Shown piece by piece: positions 61,894 to 64,000 of a stretch of 64,000 bases of DNA. The notes beneath the pieces are model-generated. The model was given only the letters and a program-made list of their open reading frames with translations, was not told the DNA's origin and ran no database searches. This DNA is from Citrobacter sp. Awk 4 (lineage in GTDB: Bacteria; Pseudomonadota; Gammaproteobacteria; Enterobacterales; Enterobacteriaceae), in NCBI RefSeq assembly GCF_028069725.1, contig NZ_JANEWG010000010.1:1-64000 (forward strand), given 5' to 3'. Each line of letters begins with the position of its first letter. Position 1 is the first letter of the stretch. The translations under genes and the position numbers were made by a program.

Positions 61894-62025
61894 TCAGATT
61901 TTATTAACAAGTGTAAAACAGTTGACTACTATCGCAGTCCGAAGACGCGATAACAACCCATAAACAGGCGGATTTTCCAGCGGATAGTGCTGACGCTCCG
62001 ACTGCGCGACCGGTTTCTTTTTCAT
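61894..62025 (-). CDS. yqgB: small protein YqgB
   Basis: A 43-residue protein beginning [20 protein letters not shown] and ending [11 protein letters not shown], clearly the E. coli YqgB homologue (same length and start). It lies immediately upstream of speA and probably shares its message. It is an acid-stress-linked small protein of unknown mechanism in E. coli; it may act as a leader for speA. Confidence 0.88.
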   Translation of the reverse strand: MKKKPVAQSERQHYPLENPPVYGLLSRLRTAIVVNCFTLVNKI

Positions 62026-62375
62026 ATCATTGTAAAACACGTAACCGAACTTAAGCATGACGGTTCGGCGAAACCACGAGAAAACTCTTGTTTAACCAAG
62101 AGCGCCCTTGTTCAGTCCTTAGTTGCCGTAACCGGCCCTGGAGTCCTGAGAAGCGCCGAGATGGGTATAACATCGGCAGGTATGCAAAGCAGAGATGCAG
62201 TATGCGGGGGACATTCGTACACCAGAACGGTGCGACTGATTCAGCAGAATACAACGGTTCATTATCTCGTATCACCTCCACGGCCGCTCCGCACGGAACG
62301 AACCCACAAGCCAAAGCAAACGTTTTAGCCCGGCTGGAAGTGGCGACACGATAAAAACGTCGTGTGCTGTTTGTC

Positions 62376-62436
62376 TATCCTCAATCATTCGAGTTGCAGG
62401 AAACGAACGCACATGCAACGTGAAGTATGACGGATA
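62376..62436. repeat. short ERIC-like palindrome (centre deleted)
   Basis: TATCCTCAATCATTCGAGTTGCA and its imperfect complement ending GTGAAGTATGACGGATA form 23-bp arms around about 15 bases. The arms equal the ends of ERIC/boxC-type repeats, without the GTGAATCCCC...CTGGGGTGA centre seen at 30827-30949. Confidence 0.6.
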
Positions 62437-62740
62437 TGAGCCGCGCGCCGCGTTTTATACCGACATGAGAGGTAAAAAGCAAAACATAAATGCACACATT
62501 GCCATCACCGTCAGGAAAAATTTCCAGCTGTGTTTTCAACACAATGAGGCTTTACTCAAAAAAAGCTGGAAATCAGGTGAACAAGTAACCTAAAATAGCC
62601 ATCCAGATGTTAATCCATCCATACTGATTAACACTCAGACTGCCAGTGTCACTAACCTGCAGGCCTTGGTAGATCCTTCGGCTATGCCTACCCTACACAA
62701 CAGTTTGAGCTAAACAAATTCTCCTTAGGTGAAATTAAAC
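62437..62740 (+). promoter_or_regulatory. metK upstream region
   Basis: About 300 bp leading to metK. It must hold the metK promoter, which MetJ represses in E. coli. A degenerate series around 62604-62630 (AGATGTTA, ATCCATCC) is only weakly like the MetJ box AGACGTCT. TAAAAT at 62592 is a possible -10. Individual sites are uncertain. A frame on the minus strand (62051-62314) further left shows no recognised protein. Confidence 0.4.
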
Positions 62741-63895
62741 ATGGCAAAACACCTTTTTACGTCTGAGTCCGTTTCAGAAGGGCATCCTGACAAAATCGCT
62801 GACCAAATCTCTGATGCAGTGCTGGACGCCATCCTGGAACAGGATCCCAAAGCACGTGTCGCATGTGAAACCTACGTTAAAACCGGTATGGTTTTAGTTG
62901 GCGGTGAGATCACAACCAGCGCCTGGGTTGATATCGAAGAGATCACCCGTAATACGGTACGCGAAATTGGCTATGTGCATTCCGACATGGGTTTCGACGC
63001 AAACTCCTGCGCAGTGCTGAGCGCTATCGGTAAACAATCCCCGGATATCAATCAGGGCGTTGACCGCGCCGACCCGCTGGAACAGGGTGCTGGCGACCAG
63101 GGCCTGATGTTTGGCTACGCCACCAATGAAACTGAAGTGCTGATGCCAGCGCCGATCACCTACGCGCACCGTCTGGTACAGCGCCAGGCTGAAGTGCGTA
63201 AAAACGGCACGCTGCCGTGGTTACGTCCGGACGCGAAAAGCCAGGTAACCTTCCAGTATGACGACGGCAAAATCGTCGGCATTGATGCCGTGGTTCTGTC
63301 CACTCAGCATTCCGAAGATATCGACCAGAAATCCCTGCAAGAAGCGGTGATGGAAGAGATCATCAAACCGGTTCTGCCGACTGAATGGCTGAGCGCATCC
63401 ACCAAATTCTTCATCAACCCAACCGGCCGTTTCGTTATCGGCGGCCCAATGGGCGACTGCGGTCTGACCGGGCGTAAAATCATCGTTGATACCTACGGCG
63501 GCATGGCACGTCACGGCGGCGGCGCTTTCTCCGGTAAAGATCCGTCTAAAGTTGACCGTTCTGCAGCCTACGCGGCACGTTATGTAGCGAAAAACATCGT
63601 GGCTGCGGGCCTGGCTGACCGTTGTGAAATTCAGGTCTCCTACGCTATCGGCGTGGCGGAACCGACCTCCATCATGGTTGAGACGTTCGGTACTGAGAAA
63701 GTCCCTTCAGAGCAACTGACTCTGCTGGTACGCGAATTCTTTGACCTGCGTCCGTATGGCCTGATTCAGATGCTGGATCTGCTGCACCCGATCTACAAAG
63801 AAACCGCAGCCTATGGTCACTTTGGTCGCGAACATTTCCCATGGGAAAAAACCGACAAAGCGCAGCTGTTGCGTGATGCAGCCGGTCTGAAATAA
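62741..63895 (+). CDS. metK: S-adenosylmethionine synthetase
   Basis: A 384-residue enzyme making SAM from methionine and ATP. The hexapeptide GAGDQG, the P-loop-like [19 protein letters not shown], and the N-terminal [11 protein letters not shown] are intact. Start at 62741 ([10 protein letters not shown]) is preceded by TTAGGTGA; an in-frame GTG four codons earlier lies within that site. Same length as E. coli MetK. Confidence 0.98.
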   Translation: MAKHLFTSESVSEGHPDKIADQISDAVLDAILEQDPKARVACETYVKTGMVLVGGEITTSAWVDIEEITRNTVREIGYVHSDMGFDANSCAVLSAIGKQSPDINQGVDRADPLEQGAGDQGLMFGYATNETEVLMPAPITYAHRLVQRQAEVRKNGTLPWLRPDAKSQVTFQYDDGKIVGIDAVVLSTQHSEDIDQKSLQEAVMEEIIKPVLPTEWLSASTKFFINPTGRFVIGGPMGDCGLTGRKIIVDTYGGMARHGGGAFSGKDPSKVDRSAAYAARYVAKNIVAAGLADRCEIQVSYAIGVAEPTSIMVETFGTEKVPSEQLTLLVREFFDLRPYGLIQMLDLLHPIYKETAAYGHFGREHFPWEKTDKAQLLRDAAGLK

Positions 63896-63916
63896 ACCTC
63901 TGACTGAACGCGTTCA

Positions 63917-63939
63917 AAGGCCAGCCTCGTGCTGGCCTT
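63917..63939 (+). terminator. terminator of metK
   Basis: AAGGCCAGC-CTCGT-GCTGGCCTT stem followed by TTGCTTTTC, 21 bp after the metK stop. Confidence 0.92.
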
Positions 63940-64000
63940 TTGCTTTTCTCATACCGCCTTCCCTCCGCTGTTACCCAATCCAGTTATCCGTATTTACCCT

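Noticed and set aside
62051..62314. 87-codon minus-strand frame upstream of yqgB
   Set aside because: Composition and sequence look like translated non-coding DNA; no ribosome-binding site and no homology that I recognise.

Overview
The window is enterobacterial chromosome. Gene order and protein sequences in the core part closely follow the E. coli K-12 glyU-actS ... idi-lysS-prfB-recJ-dsbC-xerD-fldB ... bglA-gcvPHT-ubiIH-pepP-ygfB-zapA-ssrS-ygfA-serA-rpiA-argP-scpABC-ygfI-yggE-argO-mscS-fbaA-pgk-epd-tktA-loiP-speB-speA-yqgB-metK segment. REP and ERIC repeats fit the same family. Details that differ from K-12 (an RpiR gene beside bglA, a relic ECF-transporter locus between epd and tktA, no room for a sib locus between ygfA and serA) suggest a Citrobacter- or Salmonella-like genus. 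The species cannot be fixed from this sequence alone.

Left end (1-3133): the end of an integrated element that uses tRNA-Gly(CCC), glyU, as its attachment site. A large tyrosine recombinase points away from the tRNA. An unrecognised 192-codon gene abuts it. Beyond that is a nearly gene-free leader carrying four T7-type phage RNA polymerase promoters, all firing left, out of the window. All four share TCACTATAGG with T7 and fall into two sub-classes. This looks like the integrase end of a T7-like (autographivirus-type) prophage, or of a satellite that uses such a phage's RNA polymerase.

Accessory region (3286-14014): actS is followed by a decayed xdhA fragment, the only trace of the xanthine dehydrogenase/purine/selenium cluster that fills this slot in E. 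coli. The slot now holds a catabolic locus: diaminopropionate ammonia-lyase (dpaL), a YgeY-type M20 hydrolase, an N-acyl-D-amino-acid deacylase, an MFS transporter and a single polypeptide with three RidA domains. A divergent sigma-54 activator faces them, and a good -24/-12 promoter lies before dpaL. The logic is coherent: import, deacylate or hydrolyse, cleave a diaminopropionate-like amino acid, and remove the 2-aminoacrylate made by the lyase with a dedicated RidA.

Core region (14202-63895): housekeeping genes. They cover isoprenoid isomerisation, lysyl-tRNA synthetase and RF2 with its programmed frameshift, DNA repair and recombination, disulfide isomerisation, glycine cleavage, ubiquinone hydroxylation, division (zapA), 6S RNA, serine and pentose phosphate metabolism, the ArgP regulator and its argO target, the methylmalonyl-CoA (Sleeping Beauty mutase) operon, the epd-pgk-fbaA glycolytic operon, transketolase, putrescine synthesis and S-adenosylmethionine synthetase. 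Between epd and tktA lie two decayed genes, one of the DUF296/PPC family and one an ECF-type ABC ATPase.
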